The notes under the pieces are model-generated. The model had not been told where the DNA came from and ran no database searches. It saw nothing but the letters and a program-made list of their open reading frames with translations. DNA of 64,000 nt from Phaeobacter italicus (lineage in GTDB: Bacteria; Pseudomonadota; Alphaproteobacteria; Rhodobacterales; Rhodobacteraceae), in assembly GCF_001258055.1 (NCBI RefSeq), contig NZ_CVRM01000011.1, positions 1 through 64,000 of the forward strand. Reading direction: 5' to 3'. Position numbers and translations under genes: made by a program. Positions 46,462 to 57,404 of the stretch are shown piece after piece. Positions within the stretch are counted from its first letter, which is position 1, and every line of letters starts with the position of its first letter.

Positions 46462-47544
46462 ATGCTCTATTGGTTGACCGCGCTGTCGGATGGGGGGGAT
46501 TTTTTCAATCTCTTTCGCTACATCACCTTCCGGGCAGGCGGGGCCTTTTTGACGGCGCTTCTGTTCGGGTTTCTTTTTGGTCCGCCGCTGATCAATGTGC
46601 TGCGCCGCAAGCAGGGCAAAGGTCAGCCGATCCGCGATGACGGCCCTGAGGCGCATCTGGCCAAGGCGGGCACGCCCACCATGGGGGGGCTGCTGATCGT
46701 GGGGGCGCTGGTTACCGCGACGCTTTTGTGGGCGCGTTGGGATAACCCGTTTGTTTGGCTTGTTCTTTTTGTCACGCTGTCCTTTGGCCTCATTGGTTTT
46801 GCCGATGATTATGCCAAGGTGTCCAAGCAGAACACCGCGGGTGTTCCGGGCAAGCTGCGGCTGGCGCTGGGGATCACGATTGCGGTGATTGCAGCACTTT
46901 GGGCGGCGGCCTATCACCCGGAGGCGCTGCAGAACCGTCTGGCGATGCCGGTGTTCAAGGATACGCTGATCAACCTTGGTCTGCTTTATGTGCCGTTTTC
47001 GATCTGCGTGATCGTGGGGGCTGCCAATGCGGTGAACCTGACCGATGGTCTGGATGGTCTTGCGATCATGCCGGTGATGATTGCGGCAGGAACGCTGGGC
47101 ATCATCGCCTATGCGGTTGGGCGCGTTGACTTTACGGAATATCTGGACGTGCACTATGTGCCGGGCACCGGCGAGATCCTGATCTTTACCGCCGCGTTGT
47201 TTGGCGGTGGTCTGGGCTTTCTGTGGTACAACGCCCCGCCTGCGGCGGTGTTCATGGGTGACACCGGTTCGCTGGCCCTGGGGGGTGCGCTGGGGGCGAT
47301 TGCGGTCGCAACCAAACACGAGCTGGTGCTGGCGATTGTTGGCGGCCTCTTTGTGGTAGAGGCGCTGTCGGTCATCATTCAGGTTCTCTACTTCAAGCGC
47401 ACCGGCAAGCGGGTGTTCCTGATGGCGCCGATCCATCACCACTATGAGAAAAAGGGGTGGGCCGAGCCCACGATCGTGATCCGCTTCTGGATCATCTCGC
47501 TGATCCTTGCGCTGATCGGACTGGCGACGCTGAAAGTGCGCTGA
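46462..47544 (+). CDS. mraY: Phospho-N-acetylmuramoyl-pentapeptide transferase
   Basis: 360 residues with about ten transmembrane segments. It makes lipid I by transferring phospho-MurNAc-pentapeptide to undecaprenyl phosphate. Conserved [18 protein letters not shown] (catalytic Asp pair), [25 protein letters not shown] and the cytoplasmic [13 protein letters not shown] are all intact. Last gene before the antisense glsA interruption. Confidence 0.97.
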   Translation: MLYWLTALSDGGDFFNLFRYITFRAGGAFLTALLFGFLFGPPLINVLRRKQGKGQPIRDDGPEAHLAKAGTPTMGGLLIVGALVTATLLWARWDNPFVWLVLFVTLSFGLIGFADDYAKVSKQNTAGVPGKLRLALGITIAVIAALWAAAYHPEALQNRLAMPVFKDTLINLGLLYVPFSICVIVGAANAVNLTDGLDGLAIMPVMIAAGTLGIIAYAVGRVDFTEYLDVHYVPGTGEILIFTAALFGGGLGFLWYNAPPAAVFMGDTGSLALGGALGAIAVATKHELVLAIVGGLFVVEALSVIIQVLYFKRTGKRVFLMAPIHHHYEKKGWAEPTIVIRFWIISLILALIGLATLKVR

Positions 47545-47878
47545 GCCAGCACGGATCGCCGCGGGCAGGGTGTCTGCCGCGGGGTGGTGCATTGTCCTGG
47601 TCTTTTTTGGAACCGCCCGGAGCTGCCGCTTCGGGCGGTTTGTCTTTGCAGAAGAAGGCGGCGCCGCCGGAGGGGCGGAGGGTGGATGACCTTTGCCAGG
47701 GGTCATCTCCGTCTGTCGGCCTATACGGATCCCACGCCCTATGCCGACCCAGTTCGGGCAGCGGGGCGGAGGGACTGTCTCCTGATCTTGGTGTCGCAAC
47801 AAATGGCAGCGTAGCAAACCGGCCTGAAGAGATCGTAGCCCATGCGTTCGCAGCTATGGCAACACCTGCAACCTGACC
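47545..47878. other. Intergenic region between mraY and glsA
   Basis: 334 bases between converging genes. It contains the mraY terminator (47611-47648) and otherwise GC-rich sequence with no gene or repeat that I can support. Confidence 0.6.
47611..47648 (+). terminator. Terminator of the mraZ-mraY segment
   Basis: AACCGCCCG (47611-47619) and CGGGCGGTT (47632-47640) with an inner AGC/GCT pairing, followed by TGTCTTTG. The T-tract is imperfect. It suggests that murD and later genes have their own promoter. Confidence 0.6.
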
Positions 47879-48793
47879 CTAGAACACCGACCAGTCCATT
47901 TCTCGGGCCAGCCGTTCCATTGCCTCTGTCCCCAGTTTGGAATTGCCGTTGCGGTCCAGTCCCGGTGACCAGACGGCGATGCTGGCCTTGCCCGGCACGA
48001 CGCCCAGGATGCCACCGCCCACGCCGCTTTTGGCGGGCAGGCCAACGCGGTAGGCAAATTCGCCCGAGCCGTCATAGTGGCCGCAGGTCAGCATCAGCGC
48101 ATTGAGGCGGCGCACCCGGTCAAGGGAGACCATGCGTGGATGGCAATCCGCACCAATCAGAAAACGCCCCGCACGGGCGAGCTGCGTTGTCGTCAGCTCT
48201 GTGGCGCAGTGATGGAAATAGGTGCCCAGCACCTTGTCGGGATCATTTTTCAGATTGCCAAAGGAGGCGAGGAAATGGGCATGGGCAAAATTGCGGTGCC
48301 CGTGGGCGGTTTCCGAGCGGGCAACATCGGCGTTGATATGGATGTCATCATCCTCTGCGGCGGCGCGGATAAAGCTGAGGAATTCGGCCAGCGCCTCGCG
48401 CGGCTCGCGGCCTGCCAGCACCTCGTCGGTGGTGACGATTGCGCCTGCGTTTACAAACGGATTGCGGGGGCGGCCGCGTTCGTGTTCCAGCTGCACGATG
48501 GAATTGAACGCCGTGCCAGACGGCTCTCGTCCGACGCGGCGCCACAGCTGGTCGCCAGACCGGCCAAGCGCGATGGCGAGGGTAAAGACCTTGGTGATGC
48601 TTTGCGCTGAAAACCGGGTGGCCGCGTCCCCGGCGCTGTAGATCTGCCCATCTGCGGTCGCCACGGTGATGGCGAACTGATGCGGGTCGACCTGGCCCAA
48701 TTCGGGAATGTAGCTCGCAACCTCGCCCCGGTCGGGATCATCGCGAAGGTCGGTGTTGATGGCGTCGAGGATCTGCTGCATTTGCGCGGGCAT
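47879..48793 (-). CDS. glsA: Glutaminase A
   Basis: 304 residues, serine-type glutaminase of the beta-lactamase-like fold converting glutamine to glutamate and ammonia. The S65-I-T-K68 dyad is in RFSAQSITKVFTLA; GTAFNSIVQLEHERGRPRNPFVNAGAI, FHHCATELTTTQLARAGRFLIG and VGLPAKSGVGGGILGVVPGK are family signatures. GGGAGG precedes the ATG. It lies antisense between mraY and murD, an unusual place for a gene not involved in the cell wall. Confidence 0.94.
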   Translation of the reverse strand: MPAQMQQILDAINTDLRDDPDRGEVASYIPELGQVDPHQFAITVATADGQIYSAGDAATRFSAQSITKVFTLAIALGRSGDQLWRRVGREPSGTAFNSIVQLEHERGRPRNPFVNAGAIVTTDEVLAGREPREALAEFLSFIRAAAEDDDIHINADVARSETAHGHRNFAHAHFLASFGNLKNDPDKVLGTYFHHCATELTTTQLARAGRFLIGADCHPRMVSLDRVRRLNALMLTCGHYDGSGEFAYRVGLPAKSGVGGGILGVVPGKASIAVWSPGLDRNGNSKLGTEAMERLAREMDWSVF

Positions 48794-48920
48794 GTCTGCG
48801 GGCCTCCCAGTTTTTGGCCGACGTTAGCGGGATGGCGGTGAGATGACAAACGCAACGGGACTGGCATTGGTTCCCGCGATCGGGTAGCGATTTGATCAAA
48901 GACCATGTGGAGGGCGGGCG

Positions 48921-50327
48921 ATGATCCCTGTGACCGGATTTGAAGGCGCAACAGTTGCGGTGCTGGGGCTTGGGCGATCGGGGCTCACCACGGCGCGGGC
49001 CTTGCGGGCGGGCGGTGCAGAGCCTGTCTGCTGGGACGACAATCCGGGTGCGCGGGCGCGGGCCGAGGTTGAGGGGTTCACCTGCCGTGATTTGCTGAAA
49101 TCCGGCGCCTTTGATGATGTTGCGGCATTGGTCGTGTCGCCCGGCATTCCACATCTCTATCCCAAGCCGAACCCGGTGATCCGGGCGGCGCTGGTGGCGG
49201 GTGTGCCGGTGGACAATGACATCGGCCTGTTCTTCCGCTCGGTTGCGACGCGGGGATGGGAGCAATACGATCAGGCGCCGCGCATCGTGGCGGTCACCGG
49301 GTCAAACGGCAAATCCACCACGGTTGCGCTGTTGCATCACATACTGCAGGAGGCCGGGCGCGAAAGCCAGCTGGCGGGCAATATCGGCCGTGGTGTTCTG
49401 GACATCGACCCGCCGGGCTCTGGTGGGGTCGTGGTGCTGGAGCTGTCGAGCTATCAGACCGATCTGGCGCGCGCATTGACGCCGGATGTGGCCGTGTTCA
49501 CCAACCTCAGCCCTGATCATTTGGACCGGCACGCGGGCATGGGGGGCTATTTCGCGGCAAAGCGGCGGCTGTTTGCAGAAGGCGGGCCAGACCGCGCCAT
49601 CATCGGCGTCGACGAGGACGAGGGGCTGTATCTGGCCGGTCAGCTGTCAGAGGCGGCCAGCGATGACCGGGTGATCCGCATCTCGGCAAGCCAGAAGCTG
49701 ACCGGGCCGGGCTGGCAGGTCTTTGCGCGCAAGGGGTTTCTCAGCGAATACCGCAAGGGGCGGCAGGCGGCGTCGATTGATCTGCGCCAGATGCAGGGGT
49801 TGCCCGGCGCGCATAACCACCAGAACGCCTGTGCGGCCTATGCGGCGGCGCGCGCGCTGGGGCTGGCGCCGCGTCTGATCGAAGACGCGCTGGCGAGCTA
49901 TCCGGGCCTGCCACATCGCAGCCAGACCATCGCGACCCATGCCGGTGTGCGTTATGTGAATGACAGCAAGGCCACCAACCTCGACAGCGCGGCCAAGGCG
50001 CTGGGGGCTTTTGAAAACATCCGCTGGATCTGCGGCGGGCTGGAGAAAGAGGGCGGGCTGGATGCGCTGCGCGGGCAGGCCGGCAAGGTGCGCAAGGCCT
50101 ATGTGATCGGGCGCGAGGCGGCGGGGTTTGCCATGCAGCTGGATGTAGAGGCAGAGGTCTGCATCACCATGGCACAGGCGGTGGCCCGCGCGAGCGCCGA
50201 GGCAGAGCCGGGCGATACCGTGCTGCTGGCCCCGGCGGCGGCGAGTTTTGACCAATACGACAACTTTGAACAGCGTGGCGAGGATTTCATCGCCGAGGTT
50301 GGCAAGCTGACGGGCGCAGACGGCTGA
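48921..50327 (+). CDS. murD: UDP-MurNAc-L-Ala:D-Glu ligase
   Basis: 468 residues. Adds D-glutamate to UDP-MurNAc-L-Ala. N-terminal UDP-binding [20 protein letters not shown] loop TGSNGKS (126-132), [44 protein letters not shown] and [16 protein letters not shown]. Start at 48921 with GGAGGG upstream. It begins the second block of the division cluster, divergent from glsA. Confidence 0.95.
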   Translation: MIPVTGFEGATVAVLGLGRSGLTTARALRAGGAEPVCWDDNPGARARAEVEGFTCRDLLKSGAFDDVAALVVSPGIPHLYPKPNPVIRAALVAGVPVDNDIGLFFRSVATRGWEQYDQAPRIVAVTGSNGKSTTVALLHHILQEAGRESQLAGNIGRGVLDIDPPGSGGVVVLELSSYQTDLARALTPDVAVFTNLSPDHLDRHAGMGGYFAAKRRLFAEGGPDRAIIGVDEDEGLYLAGQLSEAASDDRVIRISASQKLTGPGWQVFARKGFLSEYRKGRQAASIDLRQMQGLPGAHNHQNACAAYAAARALGLAPRLIEDALASYPGLPHRSQTIATHAGVRYVNDSKATNLDSAAKALGAFENIRWICGGLEKEGGLDALRGQAGKVRKAYVIGREAAGFAMQLDVEAEVCITMAQAVARASAEAEPGDTVLLAPAAASFDQYDNFEQRGEDFIAEVGKLTGADG

Positions 50328-50374
50328 GGCCGGGCTAAGGACGGGCTGGGGTTGGGGCTAAGGCTGGCGCAGCC

Positions 50375-51556
50375 TCAGCGGCGTGCGGCGATGGCGCTGC
50401 CCGCCGCCACGCCAGAGGCCCAGGCCCATTGAAAGTTATAGCCGCCAAGCCAGCCGGTCACATCCACCGCCTCTCCAATGGCATAAAGGCCCGGAACCGT
50501 CTTGGCCTCCATTGTCTTGGACGACAGCGCATCGGTGTCAATGCCGCCAAGGGTGACCTCGGCCGTGCGATACCCCTCGCTGCCCGACGGCGTGAGGCTC
50601 CAGTTTTCCAACCGGTCGCAGAGATCGCGCAGGGCTGCATCGGACTGATCTGCCAGCCGCCCCTTGAGCCCCAGTTCGGGGGCGAGGAAATCAACCAGTC
50701 GGCCGGGCAGGTGGCGGGCGAGCTCGGTCGTCAGATCCTTGCGCCCTGCTTCCTGACGTTGGCTGCGCAGCAGGTCGAACAGGGGCGTCTGCGGGATCAG
50801 GTTGGCGTTGATCTGCTCGCCTTCGCGCCAGTAGGACGACAATTGCAGCACCGAGGGGCCGGACAGGCCGCGGTGGGTGAACAAAAGCGCCTCGTCAAAA
50901 CTGGTGCGCGCATTCGACAGCCGCGCAGGCAGGGCGACACCGGCCAGGGGCTTGAAACGGTCATCGGAGAAGGTGAAGGGCACCAGGGCGGGGCGGGTAT
51001 CTGTCAGCGGCAGATCAAACTGCCGCGCAAGATCATAGGCGATGCCGGTTGCGCCCATCTTGGGGATGGATTTGCCGCCCGTCGCAATCACCAGATTGCG
51101 GGCCGTCAACTGCTGCCGCTTGCCCTCGCGCTCTACCTCGACCTGAAAGCCATCGGCGGTGCGCGCAACGGACAGGATCGAGGTCTGCAACCACAGATCT
51201 GCGCCTGCGGCCTTCAGCTCCTCCACCAGCATCGCAACGATCTGCTTGGCCGATCCATCGCAGAACAGCTGGCCCAGCGTCTTTTCGTGCCAGGCGATGC
51301 CGTGGCGGTCCACCAGTTCGATGAAATCCCACTGCGTGTAGCGCGCCATCGCGGATTTGCAGAAATGCGGATTCTGCGACAGGTAGTTTTCCGGGCTCGC
51401 GTACATGTTGGTAAAGTTGCAGCGCCCTCCGCCGGAGATGCGGATCTTTTCCCCCGGCGCCTTGGCATGGTCGATCACCAGCGTGCCGGGGCCAGAGCGG
51501 GTTGCACACATCATTCCGGCAGCGCCGGCACCAAGAATAAGGGTTTCATAAGCCAT
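50375..51556 (-). CDS. FAD-dependent oxidoreductase, BaiN/HI0933 family
   Basis: 393 residues from the ATG at 51554-51556. Flavoprotein of the YhiN/HI0933 group: FAD motif ILGAGAAGMMCA (6-17), KIRISGGGRCNFTN (about 36-49), VIATGGKSIPKMGATGIAYDLARQF, and the C-terminal GLYAIGEAVDVTGWLGGYNFQWAWASGVAAG. Substrate unknown for most members; the BaiN name comes from bile-acid work and need not apply. It sits antisense between murD and ftsW. Confidence 0.9.
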   Translation of the reverse strand: MAYETLILGAGAAGMMCATRSGPGTLVIDHAKAPGEKIRISGGGRCNFTNMYASPENYLSQNPHFCKSAMARYTQWDFIELVDRHGIAWHEKTLGQLFCDGSAKQIVAMLVEELKAAGADLWLQTSILSVARTADGFQVEVEREGKRQQLTARNLVIATGGKSIPKMGATGIAYDLARQFDLPLTDTRPALVPFTFSDDRFKPLAGVALPARLSNARTSFDEALLFTHRGLSGPSVLQLSSYWREGEQINANLIPQTPLFDLLRSQRQEAGRKDLTTELARHLPGRLVDFLAPELGLKGRLADQSDAALRDLCDRLENWSLTPSGSEGYRTAEVTLGGIDTDALSSKTMEAKTVPGLYAIGEAVDVTGWLGGYNFQWAWASGVAAGSAIAARR

Positions 51557-51688
51557 GTGCGGCCATAGGCGCGGATTACCGCCAAAGGCAAGAGGAAGAG
51601 GGTGGCCTGATGAAAACTTTCCGGTTACTGTTTGCCTAACGATCCCGAAAACGGGACGGGCGACGAGGCAGATAGTGGCGGTTTTTCC

Positions 51689-52858
51689 ATGACTGAGATG
51701 GTCTATGGCGCGCTCCCCGTACAATCGGGCGAGCCAATCCTACCCAAGTGGTGGCGGACTTTGGACAAGTGGACGATGTCCAGCATTCTGATGCTGTTTG
51801 TCATCGGGCTCTTGTTGGGGCTTGCGGCCTCTGTCCCGCTGGCAGAGCGCAACGGGTTCGGCAACTTCCATTATGTGCAGCGCCAGATGGTCTTTGGGCT
51901 GACGGCGCTTGCGGCGATGATCATCACCTCGATGATGTCGCCCACGCTGGTGCGGCGGCTGGCGGTTGTGGGCTTTATCTGCGCCTTTGTGGCGCTGGCC
52001 CTGCTGCCGGTTTTCGGCACTGATTTCGGCAAGGGCGCGGTGCGCTGGTATTCCCTTGGCTTTGCCTCGCTGCAGCCTTCGGAGTTCCTGAAGCCGGGCT
52101 TCATCGTGGTTGCGGCCTGGATGATTGCGGCCAGCCAGCAGATCAACGGCCCGCCGGGCACGTTGATGTCCTTTGGTCTGTGCATGACCGTGGTGCTGAT
52201 GCTGGTCATGCAGCCCGATTTCGGTCAGGCCTGTCTGGTGCTGTTTGGCTGGGGGGTGATGTATTTCGTCGCCGGTGCGCCGATGCTGTTGCTGGTGGCG
52301 ATGGCGGTCGTCGTCGTGCTGGGCGGCATTCTGGCCTACAACAGCTCGGAGCATTTTGCCCGCCGTATCGACGGGTTCCTGAACCCTGAAATCGATCCCA
52401 CCACCCAGATGGGCTATGCCACCAACGCCATCCGCGAAGGCGGGCTGTTTGGGGTTGGTGTTGGCGAAGGTCAGGTGAAATGGTCACTGCCTGATGCCCA
52501 CACCGATTTCATCATCGCGGTCGCGGCCGAGGAATACGGGCTTGTGCTCGTGGTGATCTTGATCCTGCTCTACGCCACTGTTGTTGCGCGCTCGCTGTTT
52601 CGTCTGATGCGCGAACGGGACACGTTCATCCGTCTTGCGGGCACTGGTCTGGTCTGCACCTTTGGGGTTCAGGCGATGATCAACATGGGCGTTGCCGTGC
52701 GGCTTTTGCCTGCCAAGGGAATGACGCTGCCGTTCGTCAGCTACGGGGGATCCTCGTTGATTGCGGGTGGCATCGCGGTCGGCATGCTGCTGGCGTTTTC
52801 CCGATCACGCCCGCAGGGGGAGATTGCGGATTATCTGAACGGCCGTGGGCGGGGATGA
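51689..52858 (+). CDS. ftsW: Septal peptidoglycan polymerase FtsW
   Basis: 389 residues from the ATG at 51689; a TTG at 51632 is possible but has no ribosome binding site. A SEDS glycosyltransferase with about ten membrane helices. PSEFLKPGFIVVAAW, MQPDFGQACLV, AHTDFIIAVAAEEYGLV and the C-terminal LPFVSYGGSSLIAGG are SEDS hallmarks; the Asp in AHTDFI region and neighbouring loops form the active site. It works with FtsI. Confidence 0.95.
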   Translation: MTEMVYGALPVQSGEPILPKWWRTLDKWTMSSILMLFVIGLLLGLAASVPLAERNGFGNFHYVQRQMVFGLTALAAMIITSMMSPTLVRRLAVVGFICAFVALALLPVFGTDFGKGAVRWYSLGFASLQPSEFLKPGFIVVAAWMIAASQQINGPPGTLMSFGLCMTVVLMLVMQPDFGQACLVLFGWGVMYFVAGAPMLLLVAMAVVVVLGGILAYNSSEHFARRIDGFLNPEIDPTTQMGYATNAIREGGLFGVGVGEGQVKWSLPDAHTDFIIAVAAEEYGLVLVVILILLYATVVARSLFRLMRERDTFIRLAGTGLVCTFGVQAMINMGVAVRLLPAKGMTLPFVSYGGSSLIAGGIAVGMLLAFSRSRPQGEIADYLNGRGRG

Positions 52859-52987
52859 ACAGGCGACAGGGACGCGGCTGACCCCCCGGTGGGGCGCGGC
52901 GGTCTCTCGCGGGGACAGATCAGGCGCTGACCGGTTATGAGCCGGGCACAGCAGCAACAGCAGGTAAAAGAAAGACAACACGGGACG

Positions 52988-54085
52988 ATGGCACAGAAAT
53001 TGCTCTTGATGGCTGCTGGGGGGACCGGTGGCCATATGTTTCCTGCACAGGCCCTTGCTGAGGCGATGCTGAGACGTGGCTGGCGGGTGAAACTGTCAAC
53101 GGATGCGCGTGGCGCGCGCTACACCGGCGGCTACCCCCATACCACGGAAATCACCGAAGTGCCCTCGGCCACATTTGCCCGCGGAGGGCTTTTGGCCAAG
53201 GCGATGGTTGGCCCCAAGATTGCGGCAGGCGTGACCCGGATGGCGATGCAGATGCGGCGCGACCGGCCCGATGTCGTTGTGGGCTTTGGCGGCTATCCGT
53301 CGATCCCGGCGCTGGGGGCGGCAACCCTGTTGAAGCTGCCACGCATGATCCACGAACAAAACGGTGTCCTGGGCCGGGTGAACCAGCTGTTTGCGCCGCG
53401 GGTGGCGCAGGTTGCGTGTGGTGTCTGGCCAACGGACCTGCCCGACGGGGCCCAAGGCGTTCATGTGGGCAATCCGGTGCGCGCGGCGGTGCTGGAACGT
53501 GCCGGCGCTGGCTATATCCCGCCGGGGGATTATCCGATGTCCATTCTGGTGATGGGCGGCAGTCAGGGCGCGCGCATCCTGTCGGATATGGTGCCCGGCG
53601 CAATCGCGGCGCTGCCGGAGGCGCTGCGCAGCCGCCTGCGCATTTCCCATCAGGCGCGCGATGAAGACGGCGCGCGCGTCACCCAATTCTATGCCGATCA
53701 CGGCATCAGCGCCGACGTGCAGCCGTTCTTTACCGATGTGCCTGCACGCATGTCCGAGGCGCAGCTGGTGATCTCGCGGTCGGGGGCGTCTTCGGTTGCG
53801 GATATTGCCGTGATCGGCCGCCCGTCGATCCTGATCCCGTTTGCTGCGGCGGCAGGAGACCACCAAAGCGCCAACGCGCGCGGGCTGGTGGATGCGGGCG
53901 CTGCGGTGCTGATCCCGGAAAGCGCCCTTGACGTTTCGGCCCTGTCAGAGCAAATCAGCGCAGTTCTGAGTAACCCCACCGCTGCCACGCAGATGGCCAA
54001 TGCAGCCCTGCAGACCGGTATCCCGGACGCAACCGAGCGTTTGGTGGCGATGGTGGAAAAGCTGTCCGAGGAAGGAAACACATGA
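52988..54085 (+). CDS. murG: UDP-GlcNAc:lipid I GlcNAc transferase MurG
   Basis: 365 residues from the ATG at 52988. Makes lipid II. The N-terminal lipid I-binding [43 protein letters not shown], and the C-terminal donor-binding [15 protein letters not shown] and [35 protein letters not shown] are all present. An in-frame Q-rich extension from 52937 has no family counterpart. It overlaps murC by 4 bases. Confidence 0.95.
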   Translation: MAQKLLLMAAGGTGGHMFPAQALAEAMLRRGWRVKLSTDARGARYTGGYPHTTEITEVPSATFARGGLLAKAMVGPKIAAGVTRMAMQMRRDRPDVVVGFGGYPSIPALGAATLLKLPRMIHEQNGVLGRVNQLFAPRVAQVACGVWPTDLPDGAQGVHVGNPVRAAVLERAGAGYIPPGDYPMSILVMGGSQGARILSDMVPGAIAALPEALRSRLRISHQARDEDGARVTQFYADHGISADVQPFFTDVPARMSEAQLVISRSGASSVADIAVIGRPSILIPFAAAAGDHQSANARGLVDAGAAVLIPESALDVSALSEQISAVLSNPTAATQMANAALQTGIPDATERLVAMVEKLSEEGNT

Positions 54086-55479
54086 CCCCTGCAACCAAAC
54101 TCCCCGGTGACGTCGGCCCGATCCATTTCGTCGGCATCGGTGGTATCGGCATGTCCGGCATTGCCGAAGTGCTGCTTAATCTGGGTTATGTCGTGCAAGG
54201 GTCCGACCTGAAGGCCTCCAAGATCACCAGCCGGCTGGAAAAGCTGGGGGCGCAGATCTTTGTGGGGCAGCGGGCAGAGAACCTTGAGGATGCGGCGGTT
54301 GTCGTGATCTCGTCGGCGATCAAGCCGGGCAATCCCGAACTGGATGAGGCCCGCAACCGGGGCCTGCCGGTGGTGCGGCGCGCAGAGATGCTGGCCGAGC
54401 TGATGCGCCTGAAATCCAACATTGCCATCGCAGGCACTCACGGCAAGACCACCACCACCACGATGATGGCCGAGCTGATGGTGGCAGGGCATTTCGATCC
54501 GACCATCGTGAATGGCGGCATCATTCACGCCTATGGCTCCAACGCGCGGATGGGGCAGGGGGAATGGATGGTGGTGGAGGCCGACGAAAGCGACGGCACA
54601 TTCAACCGCCTGCCTGCGACCATTGCGGTTGTCACCAATATCGACCCCGAGCACATGGAGCACTGGGGCGATTTCGACACGTTGCGCAATGGCTTTTACG
54701 AGTTTGTTTCGAACATTCCGTTCTACGGCATTGCCGTGTGCTGCACCGATCACCCGGAAGTGCAGGCACTGGTGGGCCGGATCACCGACCGCCGAGTCGT
54801 GACCTATGGTTTCAACACCCAGGCCGATGTGCGGGCGGTCAACCTGACCTACAAGGCGGGCGTGGCCCATTTCGACATTCAGCTGCAGGCCGAGGATCGC
54901 GTGATCGAAGGCTGCACGCTGCCGATGCCGGGGGATCACAACGTCTCTAACGCGCTGTCGGCGGTGGCGGTTGCCCGCCATCTGGGGATGAACAGCTCTG
55001 AAATTCGCGCAGCCCTTGCGGCCTTTGGCGGGGTCAACCGTCGCTTTACCAAGGTGGGCGAGGTGGATGGCGTCACCATCATTGATGACTACGGTCACCA
55101 CCCGGTCGAGATTGCCGCCGTTCTGAAGGCCGCGCGTCAGGCGTGTGACGGGCGGGTGATTGCGGTGCATCAGCCGCACCGCTATTCGCGCCTGTCGAGC
55201 CTGTTTGATGATTTCTGCGGCTGCTTCAACGAGGCGGATGTGGTGGCGATTGCCGAGGTCTTTGCCGCGGGCGAAGACCCGATCGAGGGCGCGGGGCGCG
55301 ACGATCTGGTGGCCGGTCTGATCCGCCACGGCCATCGCCACGCCCGTGCCTTGCTGGATGAGCCGGATCTGGAGCGTCTGGTGCGCGAACAGGCCCGTCC
55401 CGGTGACATGGTTGTCTGCCTTGGTGCGGGCACCATCAGCACCTGGGCCAATGCCCTGCCAGAGCGCTTGAAGGGCTGA
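54082..55479 (+). CDS. murC: UDP-N-acetylmuramate--L-alanine ligase
   Basis: 465 residues. First Mur ligase, adds L-alanine to UDP-MurNAc. N-terminal [25 protein letters not shown] loop GTHGKTTT (118-125), [35 protein letters not shown], and [18 protein letters not shown]. Followed by two small membrane-protein genes and then murB. Confidence 0.96.
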   Translation: MTPATKLPGDVGPIHFVGIGGIGMSGIAEVLLNLGYVVQGSDLKASKITSRLEKLGAQIFVGQRAENLEDAAVVVISSAIKPGNPELDEARNRGLPVVRRAEMLAELMRLKSNIAIAGTHGKTTTTTMMAELMVAGHFDPTIVNGGIIHAYGSNARMGQGEWMVVEADESDGTFNRLPATIAVVTNIDPEHMEHWGDFDTLRNGFYEFVSNIPFYGIAVCCTDHPEVQALVGRITDRRVVTYGFNTQADVRAVNLTYKAGVAHFDIQLQAEDRVIEGCTLPMPGDHNVSNALSAVAVARHLGMNSSEIRAALAAFGGVNRRFTKVGEVDGVTIIDDYGHHPVEIAAVLKAARQACDGRVIAVHQPHRYSRLSSLFDDFCGCFNEADVVAIAEVFAAGEDPIEGAGRDDLVAGLIRHGHRHARALLDEPDLERLVREQARPGDMVVCLGAGTISTWANALPERLKG

Positions 55480-55555
55480 GGGTGGCGCGGCTGCAGGCAT
55501 ATCCTGCCTTGCCCCTTGTGGCGGTGGGTGTGACCCCAAAGGCGGGGGCGTGCCC

Positions 55556-55810
55556 ATGCTGAGTGTGACCGCTGCGGCCATCTGGGTTCTGCTGGCCTGC
55601 GGTGTGGCGGCGTTGCCGATGCGTTGGCAGATTGCGCCGGGGCTGGCGCTGCTGATTGCGGCACCTGTGCTGATTGTCTTGCTGGGGCGTGACCACGGGG
55701 CGATTGCTGCGGGGTTTGGCGTCTTTGCCCTGGTGTCGATGTTCCGCCGTCCGATCCTGCATGCGCTTGGTCGGCTGCGCCAGCGCCACGGTGCGGAGGC
55801 CCGCAAATGA
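55556..55810 (+). CDS. DUF2484 small membrane protein, first copy
   Basis: 84 residues from the ATG at 55556 (GGCGGGGG upstream; a GTG at 55550 is an alternative). Three hydrophobic segments: LSVTAAAIWVLLACGVAALPM, IAPGLALLIAAPVLIVLLG, and HGAIAAGFGVFALVSMF, ending in a basic tail. It resembles DUF2484, small proteins I know only from Rhodobacteraceae. Its fixed place between murC and murB hints at an envelope role; none is established. Overlaps the next copy by 4 bases. Confidence 0.8.
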   Translation: MLSVTAAAIWVLLACGVAALPMRWQIAPGLALLIAAPVLIVLLGRDHGAIAAGFGVFALVSMFRRPILHALGRLRQRHGAEARK

Positions 55811-56058
55811 CGCCATCGCTGATCCTTGCCTGTGTCTGGGTGGTTGCCGCCAATGTTCTGGCGATGATCCCAAGCCGCGACAATCACTGGTCGCGCGCCT
55901 ATGTGCTGATCGCCCTTGGCATCCCGCTGCTGGGCTATGTGACCTATGAAAACGGGCCGTGGTGGGGGCTGGGTGTGCTGTTTGCGGGCATGTCTGTTCT
56001 GCGCTGGCCAGTGATCTATCTGGGTCGCTGGCTGCGTCGCCAGCTGAACGGCGGCTGA
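55807..56058 (+). CDS. DUF2484 small membrane protein, second copy
   Basis: 83 residues. Same layout as its neighbour: SLILACVWVVAANVLAMIPSR, SRAYVLIALGIPLLGYV, GPWWGLGVLFAGMSVLRWPVIYLGRWLRRQ. The shared pattern of an IWV/VWV helix, a mid helix and an R-W/R-P end suggests a tandem duplication that has diverged strongly. Start overlaps the stop of the first copy. Function unknown; it may pair with the first copy in the membrane. Confidence 0.78.
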   Translation: MTPSLILACVWVVAANVLAMIPSRDNHWSRAYVLIALGIPLLGYVTYENGPWWGLGVLFAGMSVLRWPVIYLGRWLRRQLNGG

Positions 56059-56197
56059 GACGCGGCTGGATCGCGGGCCTGCGCGACGGGGAGACCATTG
56101 TCGGCGGCGCTGATTCCAGAGTAGAGGCAGGGCACACATCAGGACGCAGCTGCGTCCGCGTGGGGATTTTGACGGACGACAAGACGGGACGGGATCT

Positions 56198-57121
56198 ATG
56201 GACATCGACGGGCTGCGTGGCAGGCTTACACCCAATCGGGCGCTGGCGGATTTGACCTGGCTGCGCGTGGGCGGACCTGCGGATTATCTGTTTCAGCCTG
56301 CCGATATTGAAGATCTCTCGCATTTCATGCGGGCCTGTGAACCGTCGGTTCAGGTGTTTCCCATGGGGGTCGGGTCGAACCTGATCGTGCGCGATGGCGG
56401 GCTGCGGGCGGTTGTCGTGCGGCTGGGCCGGGGGTTCAATTCAATCGAGATCGATGGCGACACGGTCACTGCGGGTGCGGCTGCGCTGGATGCGCATGTG
56501 GCGCGCAAGGCCGCTGATGCCGGGGTTGATCTGACGTTTCTGCGCACCATTCCCGGCTCTGTCGGGGGGGCGGTGCGCATGAATGCCGGCTGCTACGGCA
56601 GTTATGTGGCGGATGTGTTCCAGTCGGCCACCGTGGTTTTGCGGACGGGAGAGGTGGTAGAGCTGGGGCCCGAGGCCCTGAATTTTGCCTATCGCCAAAG
56701 CGATCTGGCGGAGGGCGCGGTCCTTGTGTCGGCCAAATTGCGCGGCCCTTTGGGTGAGCCAGCGGCGCTTCATGCCCGGATGGAAGATCAGCTCGCAAAA
56801 CGGGACGCCACCCAGCCCACGAAGGAACGCTCTGCCGGGTCGACCTTTCGCAATCCGGCCGGGTTTTCCTCAACCGGGCGGGCGGATGATGTGCATGATC
56901 TCAAGGCTTGGAAGGTCATTGATGATGCCGGCATGCGCGGAGCCCGTCGCGGAGGCGCGCAGATGAGCGAGAAGCACTCCAACTTTATGATTAACGCCGG
57001 TGGCGCAACTGCCGCAGATCTTGAGGGATTGGGCGAAGAAGTGCGAAAAGAGGTTTACGCCAATTCTGGCATAACGCTAGAGTGGGAAATCATGCGGGTG
57101 GGGGATCCGCTTTCCGAATAA
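56198..57121 (+). CDS. murB: UDP-N-acetylenolpyruvoylglucosamine reductase
   Basis: 307 residues. Flavoenzyme that reduces the enolpyruvyl group to give UDP-MurNAc. FAD-binding [15 protein letters not shown] and [45 protein letters not shown], catalytic S215 in [10 protein letters not shown], and the C-terminal Glu in [12 protein letters not shown]. Type IIa/b by length. 283 bases separate it from ddl, including a CtrA-like box. Confidence 0.95.
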   Translation: MDIDGLRGRLTPNRALADLTWLRVGGPADYLFQPADIEDLSHFMRACEPSVQVFPMGVGSNLIVRDGGLRAVVVRLGRGFNSIEIDGDTVTAGAAALDAHVARKAADAGVDLTFLRTIPGSVGGAVRMNAGCYGSYVADVFQSATVVLRTGEVVELGPEALNFAYRQSDLAEGAVLVSAKLRGPLGEPAALHARMEDQLAKRDATQPTKERSAGSTFRNPAGFSSTGRADDVHDLKAWKVIDDAGMRGARRGGAQMSEKHSNFMINAGGATAADLEGLGEEVRKEVYANSGITLEWEIMRVGDPLSE

Positions 57122-57230
57122 ACGATAAATGACCTGATTTTTAAGGCTTTCCCCTTGAAGTCAGGCCCGCCACCGGGTGAAACGCAATGGCGGATCGAAG
57201 CGGAAAAGCGCGATCTTGGTAAAGGCAATG

Positions 57231-57245
57231 TTAACGGGCCGGTAA
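57231..57245. promoter_or_regulatory. CtrA-like box upstream of ddl
   Basis: TTAA-CGGGCCG-GTAA, one base from the CtrA consensus TTAA-N7-TTAA, about 160 bases before ddl. A further GTTAA lies at 57256-57260. Same imperfect form as the second box before ftsZ. Confidence 0.5.
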
Positions 57246-57404
57246 CGAATTTGTCGTTAATATGGTGTGAGGCACCAGCGGATCCGGAGCCATTGCGGGC
57301 TATCACGCTTCGCACGACCAATGCAGGGCCAACCTGCGCATATCGGGCCATTTCAGGCTGGAACAACAAGGGGCGTGAAGCCCCGGAAATTTGAGGCGCT
57401 TGTC

